Below, piece after piece: positions 16,599 through 26,025 of a stretch of DNA of 64,000 nt. This DNA is from Ensifer sesbaniae (GTDB lineage: Bacteria; Pseudomonadota; Alphaproteobacteria; Rhizobiales; Rhizobiaceae). The notes beneath the pieces were generated by a model. It was not told the DNA's origin. It searched no databases and worked only from the letters and a program-made list of their open reading frames with translations. The DNA is taken from positions 62,001 to 126,000 of the forward strand of contig NZ_JABEKU010000004.1 of assembly GCF_013283665.1 (NCBI RefSeq). The letters are read 5' to 3'. Every line of letters begins with the position of its first letter. Positions within the stretch are counted from its first letter, which is position 1. The position numbers and the translations under genes are program-made.

Positions 16599-17530
16599 GA
16601 AACGTCAGCCTCGGACATCGCACGGTCATCGATATCGATGGACAGGTCGCCAAGGTCCTGCGGGGCTTGGGCAACCCTGAGCCCCCCATTGACTTGCGCA
16701 TCGTCCGGGATTTGCTGAAGCTCGACCGCGGCTACTACAGCACCACGGACGACAGCCTTCTGCGCGAGACTCTCTCGCGCATGAAGGTCGCCGGCCGTCA
16801 GGTTCTCCTGCGTCCAACGATCCTGCGCGACGCTGTGCGCAGCCTGAGTCTGAAAGCCTTGTACTTGCCGGACCAGAAGCGAATTCTGCTCGACCAGGAC
16901 CTGCCGCCCCTGAAACATCGCTGGAACGAAGCACACGAGATCGGCCACGACATCATCCCGTGGCACGTCGGGATGATGCTGGGCGACACCGAGCAGACGC
17001 TGACGCCAGCCTGCCATGAGATCATGGAGGCGGAAGCGAACTACGCGGCGGGTCAGATCCTGTTCCTCGCCGATCGCTTCGCCGCGGAGGCGACCGCCTC
17101 GGCGCCAAGTCTTGGCCTCGTGCGGAACCTGAGCAAGGGATTCGGCAATACGATGACGTCGACGCTCTGGCGTTTCGTCGAACAGGCGCATGGCGGCCGG
17201 CCGATTGTCGCCCTGGTCACCGGCCACCCGCATCCGGCGCGGCGCAAAGTTGATTTTGATGCCGCGAACCCATGCCGCTACTGTGTGGAATCGCCGCCCT
17301 TCCGCGAGCGCTTTGGCGGCCTCGAGGAAACGGACTTGTTCGCGGCAATTGTCGGCTACTGCGGCTCGCAGAGCGGTGGAAGTCTCGGCCAATGCGAGAT
17401 TCTCTTGCCTGATCGGAATGGTGATCCACACCTGTTCCGATTCGAGACATTTTTCAATCGTCACGAGGCCCTAACACTCGGGTTTTGGCTAAAGCCCCAC
17501 GCCCGAGGGATGGCCGTTCAGGGCCTCTAG
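16595..17530 (+). CDS. ImmA/IrrE-family zinc metallopeptidase (CapP-like candidate)
   Basis: 311 residues. The start GTG is translationally coupled to the XRE gene. The zinc-binding motif HEIGH (114-118) lies in WNEAHEIGHDIIPWH, and a downstream acidic motif (EIMEAEANYAAGQIL) supplies the third ligand, as in ImmA/IrrE and CapP. The C-terminal 120 residues include a CRYC pair and may sense a signal. Peptidases of this family cleave their partner XRE repressor when activated, for instance by single-stranded DNA. Here that would release the CBASS promoter. The active site appears intact. Direct evidence that it cleaves its neighbour is lacking. Confidence 0.7.
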   Translation: MRNVSLGHRTVIDIDGQVAKVLRGLGNPEPPIDLRIVRDLLKLDRGYYSTTDDSLLRETLSRMKVAGRQVLLRPTILRDAVRSLSLKALYLPDQKRILLDQDLPPLKHRWNEAHEIGHDIIPWHVGMMLGDTEQTLTPACHEIMEAEANYAAGQILFLADRFAAEATASAPSLGLVRNLSKGFGNTMTSTLWRFVEQAHGGRPIVALVTGHPHPARRKVDFDAANPCRYCVESPPFRERFGGLEETDLFAAIVGYCGSQSGGSLGQCEILLPDRNGDPHLFRFETFFNRHEALTLGFWLKPHARGMAVQGL

Positions 17531-17559
17531 CGAGCCACCGTTGCGCAAACGATCGTTTA

Positions 17560-17671
17560 TGCACCCGTTGCACAGGCCGCAGAAAACGCAATGAAATCAG
17601 TTGCCGAAAGCCGCTCATCCGGGCACGATTGCGTAATCGATGAATTGCATGCTTAATTATGCAACGGGGCA
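17560..17671. repeat. Short inverted repeats upstream of resolvase gene
   Basis: TGCACCCGTTGCA at 17560-17572 and TGCAACGGGGCA at 17660-17671 are inverted copies with one mismatch, about 90 bp apart, with the second touching the resolvase start. The layout fits a res site or the end of a transposon, but the function is not established. Confidence 0.35.
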
Positions 17672-18171
17672 TGATGGGCGAGAAGATCGGATACGCAAGA
17701 GTTTCCACCGTCGAACAGAACCTCGACATGCAACAGCGCGCTCTCAAAGCGGCGGGATGCTCGAGGATATTCACCGACAGGATCAGCGCGGGCGCTGTGA
17801 TAAAGCCCGGCCTTGAGGACGCGCTTCGCTATCTTCGCGCCGGCGATACGCTGTGCATCTGGCGTCTCGATCGCCTTTCGCGATCCGTGCATGACCTGCT
17901 CGCGCTCGCCGAGCGCTTGCACATGCAAGAGATCGGTCTCCATTCCATTACGGAACTCATCGACACCACCACGCCCAATGGCCGGCTGTTCTTCTCGATC
18001 GCTGGTGCCTTCGCGCAGTTCGAACGCGACGTAATTCAGGAGCGCACCCTCGAAGGTCTGGCGGCCGCGCAGGCGACAGGCAAGAAGGCCGGACCCAAAT
18101 TCAAGGTGACTGACGAGCAGTGGTCTGCGATCCGGCCGCGGATCGCCAGCGGCGAAATCAGCATTGGACAA
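17671..18171 (+). pseudogene. Serine resolvase/invertase, 3' end replaced
   Basis: The first 165 residues form a normal serine recombinase catalytic domain: IGYARVSTVEQNLDMQ with the nucleophile serine, LRAGDTLCIWRLDRLSRS and FAQFERDVIQERTLEGL, followed by the hinge and the beginning of the DNA-binding helix-turn-helix (SGEISIGQAG). At about 18171 the frame enters aldehyde dehydrogenase sequence, so the last few residues of the helix-turn-helix domain are lost. The catalytic domain is intact; DNA binding is probably impaired. The joined frame runs on to 19059 through the wrong frame of the downstream gene and would not make a meaningful fusion. Confidence 0.7.
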
Positions 18172-19579
18172 GCCGGCGAATGGGTCGGCTCGGACCCGTC
18201 AAGAACATCAACCCGTCCAATACCGATGACGTGGTGGGTGAATATGCCCGCGCTTCCGCCGACGACACCAAGGCTGCGATTAGGGCGGCGAAGGCTGCTT
18301 TCCCGGCCTGGGCGCGCTCCGGCATCCTCGAGCGCCATGCGATCCTCCGCAAGACCGCCGACGAGATCCTCACCCGCAAGGACGAGCTCGGCCGCCTGCT
18401 CTCACGCGAGGAAGGCAAGACGCTGGCCGAAGGCATCGGCGAAACGGTGCGCGCCGGCCAGATCTTCGATTTCTTCGCCGGCGAGTGCCTGCGCCTTGCC
18501 GGAGAGGCGCTGCCCTCCGTTCGGCCGAATATCGGCGTCGAGATCACCCGTGAGCCGGTCGGCGTCGTCGGCATCATCACGCCCTGGAACTTCCCTATCG
18601 CCGTTCCGGCGTGGAAGATCGCACCGGCGCTTTGCTACGGCAACACGGTCGTCTTCAAGCCGGCCGAGCTGGTGCCCGGCTGCTCCTGGGCCATCGTCGA
18701 CATCCTCGTGCGCGCCGGCCTGCCGAAGGGCGTGCTCAATCTTGTCATGGGCAAGGGCTCCGTCGTCGGCCAGACGATGCTGGACAGTCCCGACGTCAAC
18801 GCTATCACCTTCACCGGCTCGACCGGAACGGGCACGCGCGTCGCCATGGCCTCCGTCGAGCATAACCGCAAGTACCAGCTCGAAATGGGCGGCAAGAACC
18901 CCTTCGTCGTGCTCGACGACGCGGATCTCGACGTCGCCGTGGAAGCGGCCGTCAATTCGGCCTTTTTCTCCACCGGCCAGCGTTGCACGGCCTCCTCGCG
19001 CGTCATCGTTACCGAAGGCATCCATGACCGCTTCGTCGCCGCCGTCGGCCAGCGTTTGAAGAGCGTCGTCGTCGATGACGCGTTGAAGGCCGGCATTCAT
19101 ATCGGCCCCGTGGTCGACGAGACGCAGCTGAAGCAGGACACCGACTATATCGAGATCGGCCAGAAGGAAGGCGCGAAGCTCGCCTTCGGCAGTGAAATCC
19201 TGAAGCGCGATACGCCCGGCTTCTATCTCCAGCCCGCACTCTTCACCGAAGCGACCGATGCCATGCGCATATCGCGTGAGGAAATCTTCGGCCCGGTCGC
19301 CGCGGTCACCGTGTAAAAGACTACGAGGAAGCTCTCGCGGTGGCCAACGACACGCCCTTCGGCCTGTCCTCCGGCATTGCAACGACGAGCCTCAAGCATG
19401 CGACGCACTTCAAGCGCAATGCGGAAGCGGGCATGGTGATGGTAAACCTCCCGACGGCGGGCGTCGATTTCCATGTCCCCTTCGGTGGGCGCAAGGGCTC
19501 GTCCTATGGATCGCGCGAACAGGGCAGATACGCCAACGAATTCTACACAATCGTCAAGACCGGCTACACCCTGGTGTGA
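18172..19579 (+). pseudogene. Aldehyde dehydrogenase (semialdehyde DH type), frameshifted
   Basis: The sequence shows most of an NAD(P)-aldehyde dehydrogenase: NINPSNTDDVVGEYARAS, GIITPWNFPIAVPAWK, FTGSTGTG (cofactor loop), LEMGGKNPFVVLDDAD, catalytic cysteine in STGQRCTASSR, EEIFGPV, and a C terminus of FGGRKGSSYGSREQG. It resembles alpha-ketoglutarate semialdehyde dehydrogenases of sugar-acid catabolism. Single-base losses near 18198 (after GEWVGSD) and near 19313 (AVTV should be AVIRV) break the frame, and the first few codons are missing at the resolvase junction. It is a remnant of a transferred metabolic operon. Confidence 0.85.
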
Positions 19580-19807
19580 CACGGTGAAATGGTCTGCCCC
19601 TTCATTCACGCGCTCATTTAAGCCATCGTCAAGATCACAACGCTCGCGTTTGGCGGTCTCTCTATCAGTTCCGATTCGTGCTGCGCCCCGCCTTGGAGGG
19701 GTCGCAGGCTTCCGTCGGCTTCTATGGCAGACGTTGTCGCATATTTCGCCCGCTTTGGCGTTTCATCTGTGGGATCTCATCTGAGCACGTTTCAGGACAG
19801 ACTAACG

Positions 19808-19956
19808 CCTCATGACCTCTACGGTGCTGCCCGCCGCGTCAGCGGCGCCGTCACCCTTGATGTCAGTGAAGAACCGCATGAAGCGCTTGCGTGAGCGCTC
19901 GATATGATCGCGCATCGCCGTCTCGGCCGCCTTGGGGTTCCTGTCTTGATCGCAGG
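19808..19956 (-). pseudogene. GntR/FadR-type regulator, C-terminal fragment
   Basis: On the minus strand the tail NPKAAETAMRDHIERSRKRF, then MRFFTDIKG, matches the last helix of the FCD ligand-binding domain of FadR-like GntR regulators. The rest of the gene is absent. Such regulators often control sugar-acid catabolism genes like the neighbouring aldehyde dehydrogenase. The flanking stretches 19580-19807 and 19957-20093 show no recognisable gene. Confidence 0.55.
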
Positions 19957-20200
19957 AATTTTCGTCTATCCGTTGAAAAAGCAGCTAGTTGCTTGAAAGG
20001 TAGACTTATCAAGCGGCTGCACTTTATAGCCGCTTGATGGATTCTTTATAAGCGACCGGCCGTTTAGGCTCCGGTGGATCCGTCTTTTGGGGCATAGCGC
20101 CGTAACCGCCCGATTGTGACCGCCTGCCGGATTGGGCCTTGATGGCCTAAGACACGTGTTTAACGACGTCGTTAGGGACGCGTCTTAGGCCAGTGTTACG

Positions 20201-20569
20201 ATGCGCGTGGAAATTCTTGGGCAGGAACGGCGGCGGCGATGGCGCGACGAAGAAAAGCGCGAGATCGTCATGTCGGTTGGGGTTTCGGGAGCTACGGTGA
20301 CGGAGGTGGCTCATCGGCACCACGTGACGCGGCAGCAGATTTACACCTGGCGCAGCGAGCTGAAGAAGAAGGGATTGTTGTTGTCATCCACCAATGCGGT
20401 GTTTATTCCCGTCGATATGAGTGCCGTGCAGACCGAGCAATATGGCGATCAACAGGACCGATCTGGGATGATCGAGTTGCGATTGCCCCGCGGTCGCAGC
20501 CTTTGCTTCGACAGCGGCGTGAACGCCAGCGTCCTGACGCGGCTTATCCGGGCGGTGGAAGCGGCATGA
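20201..20569 (+). CDS. tnpA: IS66-family TnpA (OrfA)
   Basis: 122 residues with an N-terminal helix-turn-helix (RRRWRDEEKREIVMSVG, VTEVAHRHHVTRQQIYTWR) and the usual C-terminal beta segment (MIELRLPRGRSLCF). It is the small DNA-binding protein of IS66 elements, needed with TnpB and TnpC for transposition. Its stop overlaps the start of tnpB (ATGA). The frame is intact. Confidence 0.85.
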   Translation: MRVEILGQERRRRWRDEEKREIVMSVGVSGATVTEVAHRHHVTRQQIYTWRSELKKKGLLLSSTNAVFIPVDMSAVQTEQYGDQQDRSGMIELRLPRGRSLCFDSGVNASVLTRLIRAVEAA

Positions 20570-20911
20570 TCGGACCAGGAACTGGCGTGCGCGTGTACCT
20601 GGCTTGCGGGGTTACGGACATGCGCAAAGGAATAGGGCCTGGCTGCGCTGGCGCAGGACGTGTTGCGCCAGAAGCCGACCGGGGGCGCGGTCTTCGCCTT
20701 TCGAGGCAGACGTGGTGATCGTTTGAAGCTCCTTTATTTTGATGGGCAGGGTTTCTGCCTGTATTACAAAATTCTGCAAAAGGGACGTTTCCCGTGGCCT
20801 TCGGCGGCCGACGGGACGGCCCGGCTGACGTCGGCGCAGATGGCGATGTTATGGGAAGGGATCGATTGGCGGCGTCCAAACTGGGGCGCACCACCGGCAC
20901 GTGTCGGCTGA
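20566..20911 (+). pseudogene. tnpB: IS66-family TnpB (OrfB), frameshifted
   Basis: The gene starts MIGPGTGVRVYLACGVTDMR, the canonical IS66 OrfB start. A small indel near 20632 shifts the frame before the continuation QDVLRQKPTGGAVFAFRGRR and RLKLLYFDGQGFCLYYK. The rest is complete to RRPNWG and the stop at 20911. TnpB is required for IS66 movement, so this copy may be immobile unless the break is a sequencing error or is bypassed by programmed frameshifting. Confidence 0.8.
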
Positions 20912-20975
20912 TTCTTATCTCTCTGAATCTTATTGTTTTTATGGCAATTCGTCCTGATTTTTGATAGTCAGGCTC

Positions 20976-22598
20976 ATGTCGAACGCGACCCAAAATCTTC
21001 CCGATGATCCCGCCTTCCTGAAGGCGATGATCGCTGCCTTGCAGGCGGAAAATGCGAAGATGTCGGCGACGTTGCGGGCGCACGACCAATTGATCCAGGA
21101 CCTGCGGCTGCGCATCGCCAGGCTAAGGAAACATGCCTTCGGCAAATCCTCCGAGAAGATCGAGCGCGAAATCCAGCAATTGGAACTGGCGCTGGAGGAT
21201 TTGTTGATCGCAGCGTCGGAGAACAGCACCAAACCAATAGACGAGGACGATGAGATCGTCCCGGAGGCGTCCACAGATCCTTCCAGGGAGAAGGTGATCC
21301 GCAGGCGTCCACGCGTATCAGAAAAGGCCGTGCGCGAGCGCAGGGAAATCGATCCCGGAAGAGTCCGCCCCGATTGCGGGGGAGAACTGCGCCTGGTGGG
21401 TGAAGACGCCAGCGAAATCCTCGACATGATCGCGGCGCAGATGAAGGTCATCGAGGTCGCCCGGTTGAAGAAGTCCTGCCGTTGCTGCGAGAAGATGGTG
21501 CAGTTGCCGGCACCGAGCCGCCCGATACCGGGCAGCATAGCAGGTGCCGGGCTTCTGGCTTACATCCTGGTCTCGAAGTTCGACGACCATCTGCCCCTCT
21601 ATCGCCTGAACGAGATCTTCGCCCGCATGGGCGCCGACATTCCCGACAGCACGCTGGTCGATTGGTGCGGTCGCGCCATGCGGGTGCTTCAGCCTTTGAT
21701 CGAGCGGATCGAGGCGGCGATCATGGGCAGTGACCTTCTTCATGCCGACGACACCCCGATCCGGGTGCTCGATCGTTCGCTGCGGGATAAGGGGCTGGGC
21801 AAAGGCGTGAAGAAAGGCAGGATCTGGGCCTATGTCCGCGATCAACGTCCCTGGGCGGGTGTGGCTCCACCGGGTGCGGTCTATTACTTCGCCCCCGACT
21901 GGAAGGAAGAGCACGTCCACCGTCACCTCAAACAGACAAGCGGCATCCTTCAGGCTGATGGCTACAAAGGCTACGGCAAGCTGTATGACCCTGGAGGGGA
22001 TGGGACATCCCGCTTCCGTGAGGCAGCCTGCTGGGCACACTGGCGACGCGACTTCCACGATATCTGGACCTCGAATAAATCCGAGATCGCACGCGAGGCT
22101 CTCGACCGTATCGGCGCGCTTTACGACATCGAACGTGAGATTGTGGGTCAGCCTGCCGATATCCGCCTCGCCGCGCGTCAAAAGCACAGCAAGGCGAAAG
22201 TCGAAGCCTTGCGCGTCTGGACCGAGGCGCAGTTGACCCGCATTCCGGGCAAGGGCGATCTGGCGCAAGCTTTCCGCTATGGCCTGAGTCGGTGGCCATC
22301 ATTCTGCCTGTTCCTCGAGGACGGCCGTGTCGCGATCGACAACAATGCTGCTGAGCGAGCCCTGCGCCCGGTTGGAATTGGAAGGAAAAATTGGCTCTTT
22401 GCCGGCGCAGACACTGGTGCGGAGACACTGGCGCGTGCCATGACGATCATCGAAACGGCCAAGATGAATGGCCTCGATCCGCAGGCCTATCTGGCCGATG
22501 TGCTCGATCGTATCCACGATCATAAGATCAATCGCCTCGACGAACTGCTCCCCTGGAATTGGTCACCAGTTGCCGTCGTCTGCGCCGAGGCGGCCTGA
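20976..22598 (+). CDS. tnpC: IS66-family transposase TnpC (OrfC)
   Basis: About 540 residues. It has an N-terminal coiled coil with [20 protein letters not shown], a zinc-finger-like segment ([14 protein letters not shown]), then the DDE core: [13 protein letters not shown] (first Asp), [14 protein letters not shown] (second Asp) and [19 protein letters not shown] (Glu). The tail [22 protein letters not shown] is the IS66 C terminus. All catalytic acids are present. ATG 20976 is chosen because it begins the family's conserved N-terminal region. Confidence 0.9.
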   Translation: MSNATQNLPDDPAFLKAMIAALQAENAKMSATLRAHDQLIQDLRLRIARLRKHAFGKSSEKIEREIQQLELALEDLLIAASENSTKPIDEDDEIVPEASTDPSREKVIRRRPRVSEKAVRERREIDPGRVRPDCGGELRLVGEDASEILDMIAAQMKVIEVARLKKSCRCCEKMVQLPAPSRPIPGSIAGAGLLAYILVSKFDDHLPLYRLNEIFARMGADIPDSTLVDWCGRAMRVLQPLIERIEAAIMGSDLLHADDTPIRVLDRSLRDKGLGKGVKKGRIWAYVRDQRPWAGVAPPGAVYYFAPDWKEEHVHRHLKQTSGILQADGYKGYGKLYDPGGDGTSRFREAACWAHWRRDFHDIWTSNKSEIAREALDRIGALYDIEREIVGQPADIRLAARQKHSKAKVEALRVWTEAQLTRIPGKGDLAQAFRYGLSRWPSFCLFLEDGRVAIDNNAAERALRPVGIGRKNWLFAGADTGAETLARAMTIIETAKMNGLDPQAYLADVLDRIHDHKINRLDELLPWNWSPVAVVCAEAA

Positions 22599-22894
22599 TG
22601 GCAACAGTCACTTATGTCCGCACCATCAAATATGTTGCCGAAATTCTTGGCGAGGATCCGGAGCTTCTCCAGGCGATCGTCAGCAACGATGACAACCTGA
22701 CCTACGGCAGTATCATCAGCGTCTATAACGGTGAGGACGAATCCATCACCGCCCTGACAGACGACGGCATGGAGGAGTTGGAACAGATGCTCTCCTATGC
22801 TCGCCGCTCAACTCAGGAATGGAACGACTTCCTCAACAGCTTTGTCGACGACGAAGAACTCATCGCCCGCATCAAAGCAAAATCTCCGCGGTAG
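22598..22894 (+). CDS. IS66 accessory small protein
   Basis: 98 residues whose ATG overlaps the tnpC stop. The sequence (YVRTIKYVAEILGEDPELLQ, YGSIISVYNGEDESITALT, MEELEQMLSYARR) is of the type found as a fourth gene in some rhizobial IS66 elements. Its role is unknown. It lies inside the terminal repeats and so moves with the element. Confidence 0.7.
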   Translation: MATVTYVRTIKYVAEILGEDPELLQAIVSNDDNLTYGSIISVYNGEDESITALTDDGMEELEQMLSYARRSTQEWNDFLNSFVDDEELIARIKAKSPR

Positions 22895-22976
22895 CAATCG
22901 GCCGGTTACATAGCGCCTCGCGAGCACGACGATCGATCCTTGTCCGAGAGAATCTCGAGGGTCAAAGGGTCCAGCT

Positions 22977-24192
22977 TCATGAAAGGGCCTGAAGATAACG
23001 AACGATGCGTCCGCCGCTTACGGCTTGAGTTGCGTGCATGATTGCATTTGTATCAAGACCATGATGCCGATAAAGGTCGGCAATCGTGCCGGTCTGGCCG
23101 AAATGTTCGACCCCCCAGCGACTTGACACTGTGACCATAGACTCCGCCAGTCCAGGAGAGCGTGGCTGGGTGCCCATCGATCACCGTGACGATCCGGCAA
23201 TCGCGTGACAAGGGCGGCGCCAGCAGGCGTTCGATGTGGCTCATCGCGCCGACCGCTCCACGTTGCCGGGCGCGTTCAGCAGCTTGCCAGCCGGCATTGA
23301 GCCTGTCCGCGGAGGTGATCGCCAACAATCCGACATCCCGTCGATCTTCGGCGAGCAGACCCGTTGCCGCGATCGCCTCTGGCGCAACGACACCCTGATA
23401 GGCGATGATCACGCTGGCATTCGGTCCGGGCCGGCGCAGCCAGTAGGCCCCATTGATGATGTCTTGCTCCAGGTCAGGCGCCATCTGGCGTGCTGGCTGC
23501 TCCAGCGGGCGTGTCGAGAGGCGGAGATAGACAGATCCGCCCGTCTGATCGCGCAACCATGTCGCCTCATCGGGGTCACCTTCGCCGTCGCGCTGCATGT
23601 AGTCGAAGGCGAAGCGCATGATGACCGAAAGCTCGTCGACGAAGGCAGGCTCGAACGAGCTCCTGCGCCATCCCGATCAATGGCGTGCCGATCGACTGGT
23701 GCGCTCCACCTTCCGGAGCAAGCGTCACGCCGGACGGTGTTGCAACCAGCAGGAAACGCGCATCCTGGTAACAGGCGTAGTCAATTGGTCGGCCGAGCGG
23801 TATATAAACGGATCATAAACAGTGCCGATGGGCAGGAGCCGGGCGCCGTTGATCGAATGGGAAAGGCCGAGTGCGCCAAGCATGATCATCAGGTTGGATT
23901 CGGCAATACCCAGTTCGAGATGCTGGCCATTTGGACCAAAGTCCCAGTTGTAGGTCGACGGGATCCGCTCCGCCTTGAAGATGTCGGCAATGCTCTCGCG
24001 GGCAAACAGCCCGCGCCGATTGACCCATGGGCCGAGGTTGGTCGACACGGTCACGTCCGGCGAGGTCGTGACAATACCCTCGGCAAGCAGTGTGTCACCA
24101 CGCGCGATATCGTTCAGAATCTGGCCAAAGCCCATCTGGGTTGAAAGCAGCTTGCCTGGCTGACCAGGGTAGGGAAGGGCAGGAGCGGACAA
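22977..24192 (-). pseudogene. AceE-like 2-oxoacid dehydrogenase E1, C-terminal half with several frameshifts
   Basis: Minus-strand pieces in three frames form the C-terminal half of a homodimeric pyruvate dehydrogenase E1/transketolase-like protein. They are [70 protein letters not shown], and GVEHFGQTGTIADLYRHHGL followed by GGRIVRYLQALS at the stop. Frame changes occur near 23.72, 23.63 and 23.13 kb. The N-terminal half is missing, and the remaining fragment abuts the tauD remnant at 24192. Such E1 proteins decarboxylate 2-oxo acids with thiamine diphosphate. This copy cannot work. Confidence 0.8.
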
Positions 24193-24653
24193 TTTATGGG
24201 CCGTTCACAGCAATGCCTATGACTACGCCGCCGTGCGCCCTCGCGCTACGGCCGAAGAGAAGAAGCATTTCGAGGACGTTTTCACGTCGACAATCTACGA
24301 GACCGAGCATCCGGTCGTGCGTGTCCATCCGGAGACAGGCGAAAGATCGCTTCTGCTCGGCAGTTTCGTTCAGCCCCTTGTCGGCCTCTCGAAGAGTGAC
24401 TCCGCAAAACTTTACGAGGTGTTCCAGTCCTACGTCACCGCCCCAGAGAATACCGTGCGCTGGCACTGGAAAGCGGGGGGATGTTGCGATCTGGGACAAT
24501 CGCGCAACGCACCACTATGCCGTCAACGACTATGGCGACCAGCACCGCGTCGTGCGCCGCGCGACCGTCGACGGCGACATCCCCGTGAGCATCGACGGCC
24601 GCCGCAGCGTAACCCAGGTCAAGCCCGTCAAGCCGCAAGCAAAGGCGGCGTGA
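24193..24653 (+). pseudogene. TauD-type Fe(II)/2-oxoglutarate dioxygenase, C-terminal fragment
   Basis: The frame begins abruptly at [15 protein letters not shown] and continues with [37 protein letters not shown], then, after an insertion near 24478, [18 protein letters not shown] and [12 protein letters not shown]. These are conserved C-terminal TauD segments, including the distal iron-ligand histidine in THHYAV and the arginine that binds 2-oxoglutarate. The first half with the H-x-D pair is absent. It joins head to head with the E1 remnant, so a deletion brought two foreign gene fragments together. Confidence 0.75.
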
Positions 24654-24716
24654 TCAGGCACCCTGGTGCATTTGGCCGGGAGACGATGCTAACAGAGTTT
24701 ATCTCCCGGTAGACAT

Positions 24717-24877
24717 CCTTGCAGGGCAGACGACGGACGATCGAAGCCGCCCACCGCTTCAAAATGAACGTCGAAATGTTGGCATAATTCTAGCAGCGTC
24801 TGCTCGCTCGGATGGCGGCGAGCGCCACCATCGCCTTGAAAGCCGGGGTGTGACTCCGGCTTGGTCGTCTCGTCATG
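24717..24877 (-). pseudogene. IS3-family OrfA fragment
   Basis: The minus strand encodes MTRRPSRSHTPAFKAMVALA and then AIRASR; after a frame change, SEQTLLELCQHFDVH follows. This is the N-terminal helix-turn-helix of IS3-family OrfA proteins. No OrfB is present. From about 24880 to 25150 I see no recognisable gene. Confidence 0.6.
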
Positions 24878-25149
24878 GTCTCTCGGTTCCCGGCATCTAA
24901 GCCAAAGACAGGCAGAAATTCCAATTATTACGGCTCTAGGTTTCCTGAGCCACCTCTCCCGGACCTGCGGAGAACCGCGCGTTTTAACTTGCTCAAGACC
25001 TCCGTTTAAAAGGAGTCTCGACGGATGCAGGATCGCTTCCACGGAAGGCCGACTGAGTCGTAAAGTCGACCTGTGAGGACGTTCGGTTTTGAGGACCGAC
25101 TTGGAGACGGATCAGGTTTGTCGCGTCCGTCATATCCTCGTAAAGCAGG

Positions 25150-25329
25150 ACCATTCGGGATGATACCCGTGAGGATCATGATGGTCGATGCGGTGGGTGT
25201 TCCCGATAAGCGACGCTCGCCGTTTCAGGCCATGCACCATATAGCCTGCGAAAGCAGAAGTTCGGCAAGCAGTGCGCCGTCCTGGCTGGTGATGCCCGCA
25301 ATGAATGCTGTACGCCGAGGTGAACTCAT
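25150..25329 (-). pseudogene. noeL: GDP-mannose 4,6-dehydratase (NoeL/Gmd-like), N-terminal fragment
   Basis: From an ATG at 25329 the minus strand reads MSSPRRTAFIAGITSQDGAL and LAELLLS, then in a shifted frame MVHGLKRRASLIGNTHRIDH. This is the N-terminal Rossmann nucleotide-binding motif (GITGQDG) and following strand of GDP-mannose 4,6-dehydratase. The enzyme makes the precursor of GDP-fucose, and its nodulation paralogue NoeL contributes to fucosylated Nod factors. Only about 60 codons remain. Whether it came from noeL or a chromosomal gmd gene cannot be decided; the neighbourhood favours noeL. Confidence 0.6.
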
Positions 25330-25458
25330 TTCTTATAGTTCCAATGTTGAAGCTGCGACAGGAATAGTCAGGGACGCACGCTAATCACTTGCCGGTGGAG
25401 GTTCATGTCTTCGAACGCAGGTCAGCTCCCGGGAGAGCCGCGCGGGCACTTCCCAGCA

Positions 25459-26025
25459 TCATTCTTCACTTTTGTCTGTCGTGAATGTCCTGTATTTGGC
25501 AACTGGTATGGCCGCGCGCTCGCCGTTGCTTGCCTTGATAACTTGGTTGTTGAACAAATCCCGCGGATCGTTGACCATCACTGCGAGGTTATGGCGTGTT
25601 GAACATCCCATCGGCTGGTCGACGAATTCGTCATTGGGTAAAGTGCTGGAAAATGACGGGCAGACAGAAGGGCTCGCAGCATAGGCGATTGACTCTATTC
25701 GCGCTGAATGGCCCTCTTGTTGATTAAACAACTGAATATTGGAAGCGTCGATGCCTATCTGCTTCGCCTGATGCACTGCCTCTGCGCTGAGCGGGGGCGA
25801 CCCACTGATTAGCAGATGAAGCGCGTCGGGCCGACCGCTGCTGGCCCTCGCAAGGAAAATACGCAAGCGCTGCAGTTCGGAGGCGCGAAGGCTCTCCAAA
25901 ATCAAGACGCTGGTCTGCTGCCGGATAAGGATCGGTGTCGATGGCTCGACATGGACCGGCGGGCTTGCGCAGCCACTTAGGCTTGCTGTTAGAGCGACTA
26001 GGTGAACTTTGACCCGGAACGTCAT
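25459..26025 (-). CDS. CpaD-like lipoprotein of the T3SS locus (y4xK homologue)
   Basis: 188 residues. It has an N-terminal lipoprotein signal (VALTASLSGC), so it is expected to be anchored in a membrane after processing. The body resembles CpaD/Tad pilus-assembly lipoproteins (LTLNDEFVDQPMGCSTRHNL-like in PNDEFVDQPMGCSTRHNLAV, then MVNDPRDL). In NGR234 the equivalent gene y4xK lies next to the secretin gene rhcC2, as here. Its start overlaps the rhcC2 stop (ATGA). CpaD-type proteins help secretins insert in the outer membrane, so a pilotin-like role for RhcC2 is plausible but inferred. The frame is intact. Confidence 0.75.
   Translation of the reverse strand: MTFRVKVHLVALTASLSGCASPPVHVEPSTPILIRQQTSVLILESLRASELQRLRIFLARASSGRPDALHLLISGSPPLSAEAVHQAKQIGIDASNIQLFNQQEGHSARIESIAYAASPSVCPSFSSTLPNDEFVDQPMGCSTRHNLAVMVNDPRDLFNNQVIKASNGERAAIPVAKYRTFTTDKSEE

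Larger units (their letters stand above)
20102..22909 (+). mobile_element. IS66-family insertion sequence with 8-bp target duplication
   Basis: The ends are matching inverted repeats beginning GTAACCGCCCGATTG (left) and GTAACCGGCCGATTG (right, reverse complement). ATAGCGCC flanks the element on both sides (20094-20101 and 22910-22917), the expected 8-bp target duplication. The element is about 2.8 kb with tnpA, tnpB, tnpC and a fourth small gene. The perfect target duplication points to a fairly recent insertion into already decayed sequence. Confidence 0.9.

Noticed and set aside
17671-19059. Resolvase-ALDH open frame as a novel fusion protein
   Set aside because: After residue 167 or so the frame reads the ALDH gene in the wrong frame, giving Ser/Arg/Pro-rich nonsense.
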